A stretch of DNA of 64,000 nt from SHVO01 sp964576515 (lineage in GTDB: Bacteria; Pseudomonadota; Alphaproteobacteria; Rhodospirillales; Rhodospirillaceae): positions 75,956 through 139,955 of the forward strand of contig CAZNUW010000010.1 in the NCBI GenBank assembly GCA_964576515.1, read 5' to 3'. The position numbers were made by a program, and so were the translations under genes. The stretch's first letter is position 1; the number at the start of each line of letters is the position of its first letter. Of this stretch, positions 45,071-54,206 are shown piece after piece. The notes under the pieces were generated by a model. It had not been told where the DNA came from. It was given only the letters and a program-made list of their open reading frames with translations, and made no database searches.

Positions 45071-45880
45071 TTAGCCTTGAAGCGCTGCCAGCGCCGCCGC
45101 GTGGATGCGGGCGTCGCCGCAGGCCAGCACCTGGCCATGGACGGTCGTCTCCGACTCTAGGGCCAACGGGGCCCCATTCCAATCGGTGATGCGGGCGCCG
45201 GCCCCTTCCAGGACGGGAACGAGGGCCGCGTAATCGTGTAACTTGAGCCCCGCTTCACAGGCGATGTCCGTCCAGCCCGATGCCACCATCCCGTAATGAT
45301 AGCAGTCGGTGCCGCCGAATCGTGTTTGCCGCACCGCCGCCATCAGCCGCCGTAACGCGGGCGTCTCGGCGTCGGTGAAACATTCGGGCGCGGTGGCGTA
45401 CATCGCGGCCGCGTCGAGGGCGGCGCAGGCGCGCGGGCGCGCAAGCGCACCGTTGAACGTCGTGGGATGGTCCACGCCGCCGATCCAGCGTTCGCGCAGC
45501 GCGGCGTGATTGATGCAGCCGAGATAAGGGCGCGTGTTTGTAACAGTGCGCCGCCACAGCCCGACCAGCGTGCCGAACAGCGGCACGCCGTTGATGAACG
45601 ATTTGGTGCCGTCGATGGGATCGAGAATCCAGACCCATTCGGCGTCGGCGCGCTCGGCGCCGTGTTCCTCGCCGATGATGCCGTGGTCGGGAAACGTCTT
45701 CGCGATCAGATCGCGCATCGCGGCTTCGCTGTCCCGGTCGGCGACGGTCACCGGCGAGGCGTCGGATTTCGCATCGATGGCGACGTTCCGGCGGAAGTGC
45801 GACAGGATGATCGCCCCGCTGGCATCGGCGAGGCGATGAAAAAGGGCGAGGGAGGTTCTTTTGAAACCTTCGTCGCCCAT
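45071..45880 (-). CDS. hisN: Inositol monophosphatase family, probable histidinol-phosphatase HisN
   Basis: A 269-residue Mg-dependent phosphatase with the metal ligands GEEHG and DPIDGTKSFINGVPLFGTLV and the second aspartate in SGWTDIACEAGLKLHDYAAL. The KSFINGVPLFGT and WTDIACEAGLKLHD patterns fit the HisN subgroup, which makes histidinol in histidine biosynthesis in bacteria lacking HisB phosphatase. Other IMPase-family substrates cannot be excluded. It lies in line between the cytochrome c gene and the binding-protein genes. Confidence 0.82.
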   Translation of the reverse strand: MGDEGFKRTSLALFHRLADASGAIILSHFRRNVAIDAKSDASPVTVADRDSEAAMRDLIAKTFPDHGIIGEEHGAERADAEWVWILDPIDGTKSFINGVPLFGTLVGLWRRTVTNTRPYLGCINHAALRERWIGGVDHPTTFNGALARPRACAALDAAAMYATAPECFTDAETPALRRLMAAVRQTRFGGTDCYHYGMVASGWTDIACEAGLKLHDYAALVPVLEGAGARITDWNGAPLALESETTVHGQVLACGDARIHAAALAALQG

Positions 45881-45905
45881 TTCAAATCAGGAGCGTGGTG
45901 TGGAG

Positions 45906-46520
45906 TTACTTCGCCGGAGCGGCGTCGGCGGGCGCGGCTTCGGCCGGCGCCGCTTCTGCGGGGGCTTCTTCCACGGCCGGCAGGGCCGGAGCGTTCGGCG
46001 TGTTTTCCATCAGGAACTTGATCACCGCGGCGCGCTCGTCATGACGCTTCAGACCCGCGAAGTTCATGGTCCCCTTCGGCGCCAGGTGCTTCGGGTTCTC
46101 CAAGTAGTCGTCGAGCTTTTCGTAGGTCCAGGCGCCGCCGATGGCCTTCAGCGATTCGCTGTACTTGGCGAAGCTTGCGTCCCCGGCGACCGTGCGGCCG
46201 ACCACGCCATGCAGGCTCGGGCCCGTCATCGGCTTCGCGTCGGCGGTGGCGATGTGGCACGAGGTGCACTTACGGAAGCCGGCGGCGCCGTCTTCCACCG
46301 TCGCCACGGCGATCAGCGGGATGATGTTCGGGCGGGTGGCTTCAACCGCACCGGCCGAGGCGACCTCGGCGACTTCCGGCACTTCCACCGGATAGCCAAA
46401 ATTTTCCACAGTCTGGTGTTCCGGCATGATCATGCCGCCGACGATATTGACCCCCAGGATGGCCAAGAAGGCCAACCAGAAAGCGCTGATGATCGTGTAC
46501 CAGGTTAATTTATCCGGCAT
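45906..46520 (-). CDS. Membrane-anchored cytochrome c (CycM type)
   Basis: A 204-residue protein with an uncleaved N-terminal membrane anchor (WYTIISAFWLAFLAILGVNI), a periplasmic linker, and one c-type heme domain: CTSCH binding site near residue 93, axial Met in KGTMNFAG. It ends in an Ala/Pro/Glu repeat tail (EEAPAEAAPAEAAPADAAPA). CycM-type proteins carry electrons from the bc1 complex to terminal oxidase in alphaproteobacteria. ATG 46520 is chosen because it directly precedes the anchor. Confidence 0.9.
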   Translation of the reverse strand: MPDKLTWYTIISAFWLAFLAILGVNIVGGMIMPEHQTVENFGYPVEVPEVAEVASAGAVEATRPNIIPLIAVATVEDGAAGFRKCTSCHIATADAKPMTGPSLHGVVGRTVAGDASFAKYSESLKAIGGAWTYEKLDDYLENPKHLAPKGTMNFAGLKRHDERAAVIKFLMENTPNAPALPAVEEAPAEAAPAEAAPADAAPAK

Positions 46521-46732
46521 TCCAAAAACCCCCGAACGAAGTCGGGCCCTGAATAATCCGTCCGGTCTCAAATCTCAATATGAATCAACGCCCCAGCCGT
46601 CATGCGCCGGGCGCGCGGGCAAGGGGCCTCCCGATGCGCGCCGATAGGCCATAACCTCTTGGAACAAGGGGCTTAGTCCTGTATGTGTCGCGCCCGGCTC
46701 ATCCACCCATTTTGACCAGGATTATCCCACCC

Positions 46733-47467
46733 ATGCCGGCCCTCATCGTCATCCCGGCCCGCCTTAGCGCGACCCGCCTGCCCAATAAGCCCCTCGCCAT
46801 GATCGGCGATGCGCCCATGATCGTTCATGTCTGGCGCCGGGCGGTCCAGGCGAACGCCGGTCCGGTCATCGTGGCCGCGGGCGACCCGGAGATCGTCGAC
46901 ACCATCAAGGCCGCCGGCGGCGAGGCGGTCCTGACCGACCCCGCGCTCCCGTCCGGCAGCGACCGCGTCCATGCGGCCGCAGAACTCTTTGATCCTCAAG
47001 GGAAATTTGACGTTGTCGTGAACGTCCAGGGCGACCTGCCGACCCTGGAGCCGAAGCTGGTGGCGGCGTCCGTGACGCCGCTCGCCGATCCGGCCATCGA
47101 TATCGCCACGGTTGTCGCGCGAATCACACTCGAGGAAGAGTTGAACGACACGGCGGTCGTGAAGGCCGCCTTGTCCCTGGCGCCCGGCGCCACCGTCGGG
47201 CCGGCGCTTTATTTCAGCCGCAACCTTATCCCGTCGGGCCCCGGCGATCATTATCACCACATCGGCATCTATGCGTTCCGCCGCGCGGCGCTGCGCCGGT
47301 TCGTGACTTTGCCGCCGACGATCCTGGAAGTGCGCGAGCGGCTCGAACAGCTGCGCGCCATCGAGCACGGCATGCGCATGGCCGCGGCGCTGGTCGACAC
47401 CATTCCGTTGGGTGTGGATACGCCGGCCGATCTCGACCGCGCCCGCCGTCTCCTGGGCGTCGCCTGA
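46733..47467 (+). CDS. kdsB: 3-deoxy-manno-octulosonate cytidylyltransferase
   Basis: KdsB activates KDO as CMP-KDO for lipid A-core synthesis. The 244-residue protein has the nucleotide-binding start MPALIVIPARLSATRLPNKP, LPSGSDRVHAAAE, VVNVQGDLPTLE and the C-terminal GIYAFRRAALRRFVTLPP and PLGVDTPADLDRAR. ATG 46733 is preferred over the frame start at 46685, which adds non-family residues. pheA follows after two bases. Confidence 0.93.
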   Translation: MPALIVIPARLSATRLPNKPLAMIGDAPMIVHVWRRAVQANAGPVIVAAGDPEIVDTIKAAGGEAVLTDPALPSGSDRVHAAAELFDPQGKFDVVVNVQGDLPTLEPKLVAASVTPLADPAIDIATVVARITLEEELNDTAVVKAALSLAPGATVGPALYFSRNLIPSGPGDHYHHIGIYAFRRAALRRFVTLPPTILEVRERLEQLRAIEHGMRMAAALVDTIPLGVDTPADLDRARRLLGVA

Positions 47468-47469
47468 CC

Positions 47470-48357
47470 ATGGCCACCAAGAAGCGCCCGAAAAAAGCAG
47501 CGGCGAAAAAATCCGCGGTGAAGAATCTGATCGCCTTCCAGGGCATGCCCGGCGCCTATTCGCACATCGCCTGCCAGGCGCAGTTCCCGGACATGGACGT
47601 GCTGCCGTGCGCGCAGTTCGAGGACGCCTTCGCCGCCGTGCAGACGGGTCGCGCGCGTCTTGCGATGATCCCGGTCGACAACTCGCTCGCGGGCCGCGTC
47701 GCCGACATTCACCGCCTGCTTCCGTTCTCCGGCCTGCACATCGTCGGCGAACATTTCGAGCGCGTGAACCATCACCTGCTCGCGGTTCCCGGCGCGTCGC
47801 TCAAGACGGTGAAGACCGTCTATAGCCACGTGCACGCGCTCGGCCAGTGCCGCCGATTCCTGCGCAAACATAAATTGACGCCGGTGATCGCCGCCGACAC
47901 CGCGGGCTCGGCGCGCGACATCGCCGATCTCGACGATCCGACGATCGGCGCGATCGCGTCGAAGCTCGCGGGCGCGACCTACTGCTTGAAATCGCTGGCC
48001 GCGAATATCGAGGACGCCGCCCACAACACCACGCGCTTCCTCATCATGGCGCGCGATCCGCAGCACACGCGTCCAAAGATCGGCGTGAAGTATGTGACGA
48101 CACTGGTGTTTCGTGTGCGCAACGTGCCGGCGGCGCTCTACAAGGCTCTCGCGGGGTTCGCCACCAACGGCGTCAACATGACCAAGCTGGAAAGCTACAT
48201 GGTCGGCGGCCACTTCTCCGCCACGCAGTTCCACGCCGACGTCGACGGGCACCCCAGCGATCGCGGCTTGAAACTCGCGCTGGAGGAACTGCGCTTCTTC
48301 TCGAAGGAAGTGAAGATTCTGGGCGCCTATCCCGCGCACCCGTTCCGCGATCAGTAA
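47470..48357 (+). CDS. pheA: Prephenate dehydratase
   Basis: The enzyme converts prephenate to phenylpyruvate in phenylalanine synthesis. The 295 residues contain, after a short Lys/Ala-rich start, IAFQGMPGAYSHIACQAQFP, MIPVDNSLAGRVADIHRLLP and NTTRFLIMARD (catalytic TRF), then a C-terminal ACT domain with MTKLESYMVGGHFSATQFHA, where the usual ESRP phenylalanine-binding motif reads ESYM. It lies two bases after kdsB. Its stop TAA directly abuts the convergent nudC stop. Confidence 0.93.
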   Translation: MATKKRPKKAAAKKSAVKNLIAFQGMPGAYSHIACQAQFPDMDVLPCAQFEDAFAAVQTGRARLAMIPVDNSLAGRVADIHRLLPFSGLHIVGEHFERVNHHLLAVPGASLKTVKTVYSHVHALGQCRRFLRKHKLTPVIAADTAGSARDIADLDDPTIGAIASKLAGATYCLKSLAANIEDAAHNTTRFLIMARDPQHTRPKIGVKYVTTLVFRVRNVPAALYKALAGFATNGVNMTKLESYMVGGHFSATQFHADVDGHPSDRGLKLALEELRFFSKEVKILGAYPAHPFRDQ

Positions 48358-49248
48358 TTAGCCCTCGTCGCGCCAGCTTTCGATCAGCCAACGCGAGATG
48401 GACGAACGGTGGGGCAGCAGAAGCGCGCCTTCGCCGCTTTCCGCCCCTTTCACCTCGGCGCGGCTGAACCAACGGCAGTCCTCGAGTTCCTGCGTATCGC
48501 GCACGATCTCGGTGGTCAGCGCCTCACCGCGAAAGCCCAGCATCAACGACGAGGGGAACGGCCACGGCTGCGAGGCGAGGTAACGCACCGCGCCGACCTT
48601 CACGCCGGTTTCCTCGGCCACTTCGCGCCGCACGGCGTTCTCGATGGTCTCGCCCGGTTCGACGAAACCCGCGATGGTCGAATACTGCCCGGGCCGCCAT
48701 TGCGGCTGGCGTCCCAACAGGCAACGGTCTTCGTGGGTGATCAGCATGATCACGGCCGGATCCGTGCGCGGGAACGTTTTGTGTCCGCAGGCGCCGTCTA
48801 TGCAGGTGCGGCTGTGGCCGGCCTCGGTCGCCTGGGTGCGCGCGCCGCAGCGGGCGCAGAAGGGATGGTTCCGATGCCAGATCGCCATCGCGCGCGCATA
48901 GACAAGACGCGACGCCGTCGCGCCGTCGAGCAGCGCGCCGAACTCCCGCAGGCTCGCGAAGGTCGAAGGCCGTCCCAAGTCGGGCGGTGTGTCGCTCGCG
49001 GGCAGCGCCGCGGCGAAGACCGGATCGCCGTCCGCAAGCCCCAGGAAAATCACGTCGGCGGTTTCAAACCGGGCGAGCGCGTCCGCGCCGAGAACCACGG
49101 GGCGCATCTCGGCGTCGACGGGATGCATCTCGTTCCACACCGGCAGGAAAACCGCCGCCGCGCTTCGGACCAATGCGCCGACGACCGCGTCATTCCCGCG
49201 CAGGTGTTCCGCGCGTTCGATAGGTGCGTCGGTGTAGGTCAGCGGCAC
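48358..49248 (-). CDS. nudC: NAD(+) diphosphatase NudC
   Basis: NudC hydrolyses NADH or NAD to NMN and AMP and can remove NAD caps from RNA. The 296 residues include a zinc ribbon (FCARCGARTQ with CIDGACGH), the Nudix box GFVEPGETIENAVRREVAEETG in pieces (G-x5-E-x7-REVAEETG) and the NADH-specific SQPWPFPSS motif after it. It is convergent with pheA with no intergenic base between the stop codons. Confidence 0.93.
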   Translation of the reverse strand: MPLTYTDAPIERAEHLRGNDAVVGALVRSAAAVFLPVWNEMHPVDAEMRPVVLGADALARFETADVIFLGLADGDPVFAAALPASDTPPDLGRPSTFASLREFGALLDGATASRLVYARAMAIWHRNHPFCARCGARTQATEAGHSRTCIDGACGHKTFPRTDPAVIMLITHEDRCLLGRQPQWRPGQYSTIAGFVEPGETIENAVRREVAEETGVKVGAVRYLASQPWPFPSSLMLGFRGEALTTEIVRDTQELEDCRWFSRAEVKGAESGEGALLLPHRSSISRWLIESWRDEG

Positions 49249-49254
49249 GCGTTC

Positions 49255-49728
49255 TCACCCGCGATGATAGGGATGCCCGGCCAGGATGCTCTGGGCGCGA
49301 TAAACCTGTTCGGCCAGCATCGCGCGCACCAGCATATGGGGCCAGGTCAGCGCGCCGAACGACAACACGAATTGCGCCTTCTTACGCACGGCGTCGTCCA
49401 ATCCGTCCGCGCCGCCGATGATGAAGCCCACGGTGCGCGCGCCGTCGTCGCGCCAGCGGCCCAATCGCGTCGCGAAAGCTTCGCTTGTTTCGGTGCGTCC
49501 GCGCTCGTCCAGCGCGATCAGCCGCGCACCCTCGGGGATCGCGGCCAGCAGCGCTTCGCCTTCGCGCGCGCGCCGCACGTCCACCGCCAGATCCTTCTTG
49601 ATCTCGATTTCCTTTAAGTCCACCCGCCAGGGCAGCCGCGCGCGATAGCTTTCATACAGGTCGCGTTCGGGCCCGGCCTTCGCCTTGCCCACGGCGGCGA
49701 TCACGATATGAAGCGCGCCCGTGTTCAA
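49255..49728 (-). CDS. rlmH: 23S rRNA (pseudouridine1915-N3)-methyltransferase RlmH
   Basis: This SPOUT-class methyltransferase modifies helix 69 of 23S rRNA. The 157 residues begin MNTGALHIVIAAVGKAKAGP and contain LIALDERGRTETSEAFATRL, TVGFIIGGADGLDD and LSFGALTWPHMLVRAMLAEQ with the C-terminal AQSILAGHPYHRG, all diagnostic. It follows rsfS after nine bases. Confidence 0.96.
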   Translation of the reverse strand: MNTGALHIVIAAVGKAKAGPERDLYESYRARLPWRVDLKEIEIKKDLAVDVRRAREGEALLAAIPEGARLIALDERGRTETSEAFATRLGRWRDDGARTVGFIIGGADGLDDAVRKKAQFVLSFGALTWPHMLVRAMLAEQVYRAQSILAGHPYHRG

Positions 49729-49737
49729 GGGCTGCGC

Positions 49738-50109
49738 TCAGGTGCGCTTGGCGGCTTTTTTCGTCGGCGCGGGCGAGGTCCAGATCCGTTCGATCTGATA
49801 GAACGCGCGGACTTCGGGGCGGAACAGATGCACCACCACGTCGCCCGCGTCGATCAACACCCAATCGCCGTGTTTCTCGCCTTCGGTCTGCGCCTTGACG
49901 CCGATCTCGCTCAGTTTCTTCGTCACGTGCTGCGCCATGGCGGCGACCTGGCGCGACGATGTGCCCGACGCGACGATCATGCGGTCGGCGATGCTGCTTT
50001 TGCCAAGGAGGTCGATGGTGAGAACGTCTTGCGCCTTGTCGTCGTCGAGCGAGGACAATACGGTGCCGACCATGGTGTCCAGATCGGGCGCGTCTTGGGT
50101 CTTAGGTAT
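49738..50109 (-). CDS. rsfS: Ribosome silencing factor RsfS, probably with an ATA start
   Basis: RsfS binds L14 and prevents subunit joining when nutrients run low. The protein contains LSSLDDDKAQDVLTIDLLGK, SSIADRMIVASGTSSRQVAA and GDWVLIDAGDVVVHLFRPEV. An ATG at 50073 would leave 111 residues and has no ribosome binding site. TAAGGAG, overlapping the nadD stop, lies six bases before an in-frame ATA at 50109-50107, giving 123 residues. No ATG, GTG or TTG lies between. The ATA start is inferred; the ATG at 50073 is the conservative alternative. The Lys-rich C-terminus is APTKKAAKRT. Confidence 0.85.
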   Translation of the reverse strand: MPKTQDAPDLDTMVGTVLSSLDDDKAQDVLTIDLLGKSSIADRMIVASGTSSRQVAAMAQHVTKKLSEIGVKAQTEGEKHGDWVLIDAGDVVVHLFRPEVRAFYQIERIWTSPAPTKKAAKRT

Positions 50110-50119
50110 GGTCGTCTCC

Positions 50120-50734
50120 TTAGCGGCGGTTGGCCAATTGGCGGAGCGCCGTGGCCGAAGCCGGATGGCGCCGCATGGCGATATAGCTCCAGGCCGGTGT
50201 CGCGCGATGCCACAGGTCGGCCGGACGCGCGGTGCGCGCCTGTCCGAATCGCTGTGCGGCGACGCCTGCCAGGGCGGTGTAAGAATAAGGACTACGGTCG
50301 AAGACCGCAACGCGCACGGCTTCAAATATGCGCGTCCAGCGCCACCATTTGGGCATCTGCGCCAGGTTGTCGGCGCCCATAAGCCAGACGAAACGCAGGC
50401 GGGGATACCGCCGGTGGAGAATCTCCAGGGTGCGCGCGCTCCGGGCCGTGCCCAGGTTACGTTCCAGGTCGGTGACCAGAATCCGCGGATGCGCCGCAAC
50501 CGCGCGGGCCTGCGCCAGCCGCTGCGCCAAGGGGGCCATGCCGCGCGCGCTTTTTAAGGGATTCTGTGGGCTCACCAGCCACCATACTTCGTCGAGGCCC
50601 AGGCGTTTCAGCGCCTCCAGCGTCAGGTGCAGATGTCCGTCGTGGGCGGGATTGAAGGATCCGCCCAGCAACCCGATGCGGCCCTCCCGCCGGTCGCCGA
50701 AACGCGGGAGGCTACGACCGGACCTGGCCGTCAC
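50120..50734 (-). CDS. nadD: Nicotinate-nucleotide adenylyltransferase
   Basis: NadD adenylates nicotinate mononucleotide in NAD synthesis. The 204 residues include IGLLGGSFNPAHDGHLHLTL (nucleotidyltransferase GSFxPxHxGH), VWWLVSPQNPLK and FVWLMGADNLAQMPKWWRW, the bacterial NadD pattern. The frame starts at a GTG (50734) that overlaps the proA end by 23 bases. Its stop TAA forms part of the ribosome binding site for rsfS. Confidence 0.92.
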   Translation of the reverse strand: MTARSGRSLPRFGDRREGRIGLLGGSFNPAHDGHLHLTLEALKRLGLDEVWWLVSPQNPLKSARGMAPLAQRLAQARAVAAHPRILVTDLERNLGTARSARTLEILHRRYPRLRFVWLMGADNLAQMPKWWRWTRIFEAVRVAVFDRSPYSYTALAGVAAQRFGQARTARPADLWHRATPAWSYIAMRRHPASATALRQLANRR

Positions 50735-51983
50735 CGCGCACCTTATATTTGAATGTGGTCAGTTGCTCGACGCCGACGGGCCCGCGGGCGTGCATCTTGC
50801 CCGTTGCGATCCCGATCTCCGCGCCCATGCCGAATTCGCCGCCGTCGGCGAACTGGGTCGAGGCGTTGTGCATCACGATGGCGCTGCCCAGCGCGTCCAT
50901 GAACTGTTCGGCCGCCGCCTGATCCTCGGTGACGATCGCTTCGGTGTGTTCCGATCCGTGGGCGACGATATGCGCGACCGCGTCGTCGAGGTCCTTCACC
51001 GTCTTCACCGACAAGATCGCGTCCAGGTATTCCGTGTCCCAATCCTCGGGCGTCGCGGGTTTCACGCGCGCGTCCAGGTTCCGGATCGTTTCGTCGCCGC
51101 GCAGCTCGCAGCCGGCCTTGATCAGGTCGTCCAGGATCGGCGGCAGGATCGCGGGCGCGATCTTCTCGTCCACCAGCAGGGTCTCGGTCGCGCCGCAGAT
51201 GCCCGTGCGGCGCATCTTCGCGTTCAACACGATTCGCCGCGCCTTCGCCGGGTCGGCGCCCGCGTGCAGATAGGTGTGGCACAGGCCGGTCAGATGCTGG
51301 AACGTCGGCACGCGGCTGTCGCGCATGATGCGGTCCACCAGCGATTGCCCGCCCCGCGGCACGATCACGTCGATGTATTTCGTCATCGTGAGCATCTCGC
51401 CCACGGCCGCGCGGTCGGTGGTCGGCACCATTTGAATGGCGGAGGCGGGGATGCCCGCCGCCTCCAGGCCGTCGTGCAGGCAGGCGAGGATCGCTTGCGA
51501 GGAATGGAAACTTTCCGAGCCGCCGCGCAGGATGCAGGCGTTGCCCGCTTTCAGGCACAGGCCGCCCGCGTCGGCGGTGACGTTCGGGCGCGATTCGTAG
51601 ATGATCCCGATGACGCCCAGCGGCATACGCACGCGCTGGATCACAAGACCATTGGGTCGCGTCCATTCGGCCATTATCTGGCCGACGGGATCGGCGAGAC
51701 CGGCGATCTCCTCCAGGCCCTTCGCCATCGCCGCGATGCGTGCGTCGTTCAGTTCCAGCCGGTCCATCAGCGCGGGCGTCAGGTTCTTCGCGCGCGCGGC
51801 CGTCATGTCTTTTGCGTTCGCCGCCTTGATCTCGCCGGCGCGCGCGCCGATGGCGGCGGCGGCGGCGCGCAAGGCCGCATCCTTCGCGGCCGTCGGCGTC
51901 TTGGCCAGCGCGCGCGCGGCGGCGCGCGCGTTCCGGCCGATCTTCTCCATCAACACGGCGATGTCTGTCGCTTGTCCGTCCAT
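50712..51983 (-). CDS. proA: Gamma-glutamyl phosphate reductase
   Basis: ProA reduces gamma-glutamyl phosphate to glutamate semialdehyde, the second step of proline synthesis. The 423 residues show the aldehyde dehydrogenase-like fold with the catalytic Cys in RRTGICGATETLLVD, IYESRPNVTADAGGLCLKAG and the conserved end RGPVGVEQLTTFKYKVRGDG. It lies 12 bases after proB. Confidence 0.97.
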   Translation of the reverse strand: MDGQATDIAVLMEKIGRNARAAARALAKTPTAAKDAALRAAAAAIGARAGEIKAANAKDMTAARAKNLTPALMDRLELNDARIAAMAKGLEEIAGLADPVGQIMAEWTRPNGLVIQRVRMPLGVIGIIYESRPNVTADAGGLCLKAGNACILRGGSESFHSSQAILACLHDGLEAAGIPASAIQMVPTTDRAAVGEMLTMTKYIDVIVPRGGQSLVDRIMRDSRVPTFQHLTGLCHTYLHAGADPAKARRIVLNAKMRRTGICGATETLLVDEKIAPAILPPILDDLIKAGCELRGDETIRNLDARVKPATPEDWDTEYLDAILSVKTVKDLDDAVAHIVAHGSEHTEAIVTEDQAAAEQFMDALGSAIVMHNASTQFADGGEFGMGAEIGIATGKMHARGPVGVEQLTTFKYKVRGDGQVRS

Positions 51984-51995
51984 AACGCGATCTTT

Positions 51996-53153
51996 CTAGA
52001 ATCCGGTGACGAGGTCGTCGCGGTGAATGACTTCGCTGCGTCCGCGATATCCCAGCAACGTCTCGATATCCTCTGACTTATGTCCCTTGATGAGGCGCAT
52101 GTCGGCCGCATTGTAGGCCGACAATCCCTTACCCACGATCTGTCCGTCCTTGCCGCGCACTTCGACCGCGTCGCCGCGCTCGAAGTCGCCGGCGATGTCG
52201 GTGACGCCCGCGGGCAACAGGCTCTTGCCGCTTTTCAAGGCCGCGACCGCGCCCTCGTCGACGGTGAGGGTGCCCCGGGTCTGCACATTACCCGCGATCC
52301 AACGTTTGCGCGCGGTGCGCGGTTCGGCCGCCGGCAGGAACCATGTGCAGCGTCCGCCGTTCTCCAGGGCCGTCAGCGGATGCATCGGCTTCCCGGGCGC
52401 GATCGCCATGCGGCAGCCCGCCGCCATGCAGATCTTGCCGGCCATGATCTTGGTCACCATACCGCCCGAACCGACGCCGGTGGTAACGCCGCCCGCCATG
52501 CCCTCGATCTGCGGCGTGATCTCACGCACCTCGGACACCAGTTCCGCCTCGGGGTTCAAGCGGGGATCGGCGGTGTAAAGGCCGTCGATATCCGACAGCA
52601 GCACCAGCGTGTCGGCGCTGATCATCTGCGCGACGCGCGCCGCCAGACGGTCGTTGTCGCCGAAGCGGATCTCGGCCGTCGCGACGGAGTCGTTCTCGTT
52701 GATGACGGGGATCGCCCGCAAGGTCAGCAGCGTGTCGAGCGTGTTGCGCGCGTTCAGATAACGCCGCCGGTTCTCGGTGTCGTCCAGGGTGATGAGCACC
52801 TGGCCCACGGTGATGCGATGACGGTCGAGCGAACTTTGATAGGCGTGCGTCAGGCGCATCTGGCCGGTGGCGGCCGCGGCCTGCTTTTCCTCAAGCCGTA
52901 ATTTACGTCCGCGCATGCCAAGGGGCCCGCGTCCGATGCCGATGGCGCCGGAAGTGACGATCACCACTTCCTGTCCGCGGGCGTGGGCGCGCGCGATGTC
53001 GTCGCACAGGGCGTCCAGCCAGGCCTGGTGCAAGGCGCCGGTCTCTTCGTTCACCAGCAAGGCCGAGCCGATCTTCACCACCAGCCGCTTCGCGGACGCG
53101 ACCGGTGAAAGGGCCGAAGGGGTCTGGGCCGCGGCGGTGCTCACGGCGTCCAT
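51996..53153 (-). CDS. proB: Glutamate 5-kinase
   Basis: ProB phosphorylates glutamate in the first, feedback-inhibited step of proline synthesis. The 385-residue protein has the amino acid kinase domain (RLVVKIGSALLVNEETG, VTSGAIGIGRGPLGM, NENDSVATAEIRFGDNDRLA) and a C-terminal PUA domain (about residues 290-385). The start ATG at 53153 overlaps the obgE end by 13 bases. Confidence 0.97.
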   Translation of the reverse strand: MDAVSTAAAQTPSALSPVASAKRLVVKIGSALLVNEETGALHQAWLDALCDDIARAHARGQEVVIVTSGAIGIGRGPLGMRGRKLRLEEKQAAAATGQMRLTHAYQSSLDRHRITVGQVLITLDDTENRRRYLNARNTLDTLLTLRAIPVINENDSVATAEIRFGDNDRLAARVAQMISADTLVLLSDIDGLYTADPRLNPEAELVSEVREITPQIEGMAGGVTTGVGSGGMVTKIMAGKICMAAGCRMAIAPGKPMHPLTALENGGRCTWFLPAAEPRTARKRWIAGNVQTRGTLTVDEGAVAALKSGKSLLPAGVTDIAGDFERGDAVEVRGKDGQIVGKGLSAYNAADMRLIKGHKSEDIETLLGYRGRSEVIHRDDLVTGF

Positions 53154-54199
53154 CCCTTTTCGATGTCTTCTTCGTCCTCGATGTCGTCATCGGGGATGCC
53201 GTCCGGGCCGCGCGCCGCGTCGACGATCTTCGCGAGCGCGCGCAAGGCCTCGTCGCGCCCTTCGCCCGATACGCCCGACAACAACATGGGCTTCTTGCGG
53301 CACGCCTTGGTCAAGGCCGCCAGTTTCTCGGCGCGCGTTTCCGGGTCCAGCGCGTCGACCTTGTTCAGGGCGACAATCTCTTTCTTGCGCGCGAGATCCG
53401 CGCCGTAGGCCTTCAGTTCGCGGCGCACAGTTTTGTAGGACGCGGCGACATCTTCTTCCGTCGCGTCGACCAGATGCAAAAGCGCGGCGCAGCGCTCCAC
53501 GTGACCGAGGAAGCGGTCGCCCAATCCGGCGCCTTCATGCGCGCCCTCGATCAAACCGGGGATGTCGGCGATCACGAATTCAAGGTCGTTCACTTTCGCG
53601 ACGCCGAGATTCGGGTGCAACGTGGTGAAGGGATAGTCCGCGATCTTCGGGCGCGCGCGCGTCACCGTCGCCAGGAATGTCGACTTGCCCGCGTTGGGCA
53701 ACCCGACGAGGCCCACGTCCGCGATCAGTTTCAATCGTAGCCACACCCAGGCCTCCGGCGCGATCTGGCCGGGGTTGGCGTAGTCGGGCGCCTGATTGGT
53801 CGAACTTTGGAAATGCGCGTTGCCGAATCCGCCGTTGCCGCCGCGCAAGAGCGTGATGCGGTCGCCGTCCTTGGACAAATCCGCCAGCACTTCCTCGCGG
53901 TCTTCCGACAGGATCTCGGTGCCCACCGGCACCTTCACGATCAGGTCCGCGCCGTCCTTGCCGGTGCAGTTCTTGCCCATGCCGTTTTCGCCGCGCTCGG
54001 CCTTGAAGTGCTGGTGATAGCGGAAGTCGATCAGCGTGTTCAGGTTGCGCGCGGCCTCGAAGATCACGTCGCCGCCGTCACCGCCGTCGCCGCCGTCAGG
54101 CCCGCCGAACTCGATGAACTTCTCGCGCCGGAATCCGATGCATCCGTTGCCGCCGTCGCCGGCCTTTATGTAGATCTTGGCTTGGTCCAGGAATTTCAT
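53141..54199 (-). CDS. obgE: GTPase ObgE/CgtA
   Basis: An essential GTPase for late 50S assembly and stress control. The 352 residues have the glycine-rich Obg fold (MKFLDQAKIYIKAGDGGNGC, FGGPDGGDGGDGGDVIFEA) and the G domain with GLPNAGKST (G1), DIPGLIEGAHEGAGLG (G3) and ALNKVDALD (G4). An acidic C-terminal tail (DDDIEDEEDIEKG) is present. It is in the conserved position upstream of proB. Confidence 0.97.
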   Translation of the reverse strand: MKFLDQAKIYIKAGDGGNGCIGFRREKFIEFGGPDGGDGGDGGDVIFEAARNLNTLIDFRYHQHFKAERGENGMGKNCTGKDGADLIVKVPVGTEILSEDREEVLADLSKDGDRITLLRGGNGGFGNAHFQSSTNQAPDYANPGQIAPEAWVWLRLKLIADVGLVGLPNAGKSTFLATVTRARPKIADYPFTTLHPNLGVAKVNDLEFVIADIPGLIEGAHEGAGLGDRFLGHVERCAALLHLVDATEEDVAASYKTVRRELKAYGADLARKKEIVALNKVDALDPETRAEKLAALTKACRKKPMLLSGVSGEGRDEALRALAKIVDAARGPDGIPDDDIEDEEDIEKGWTP

Positions 54200-54206
54200 G
54201 GCGCCC

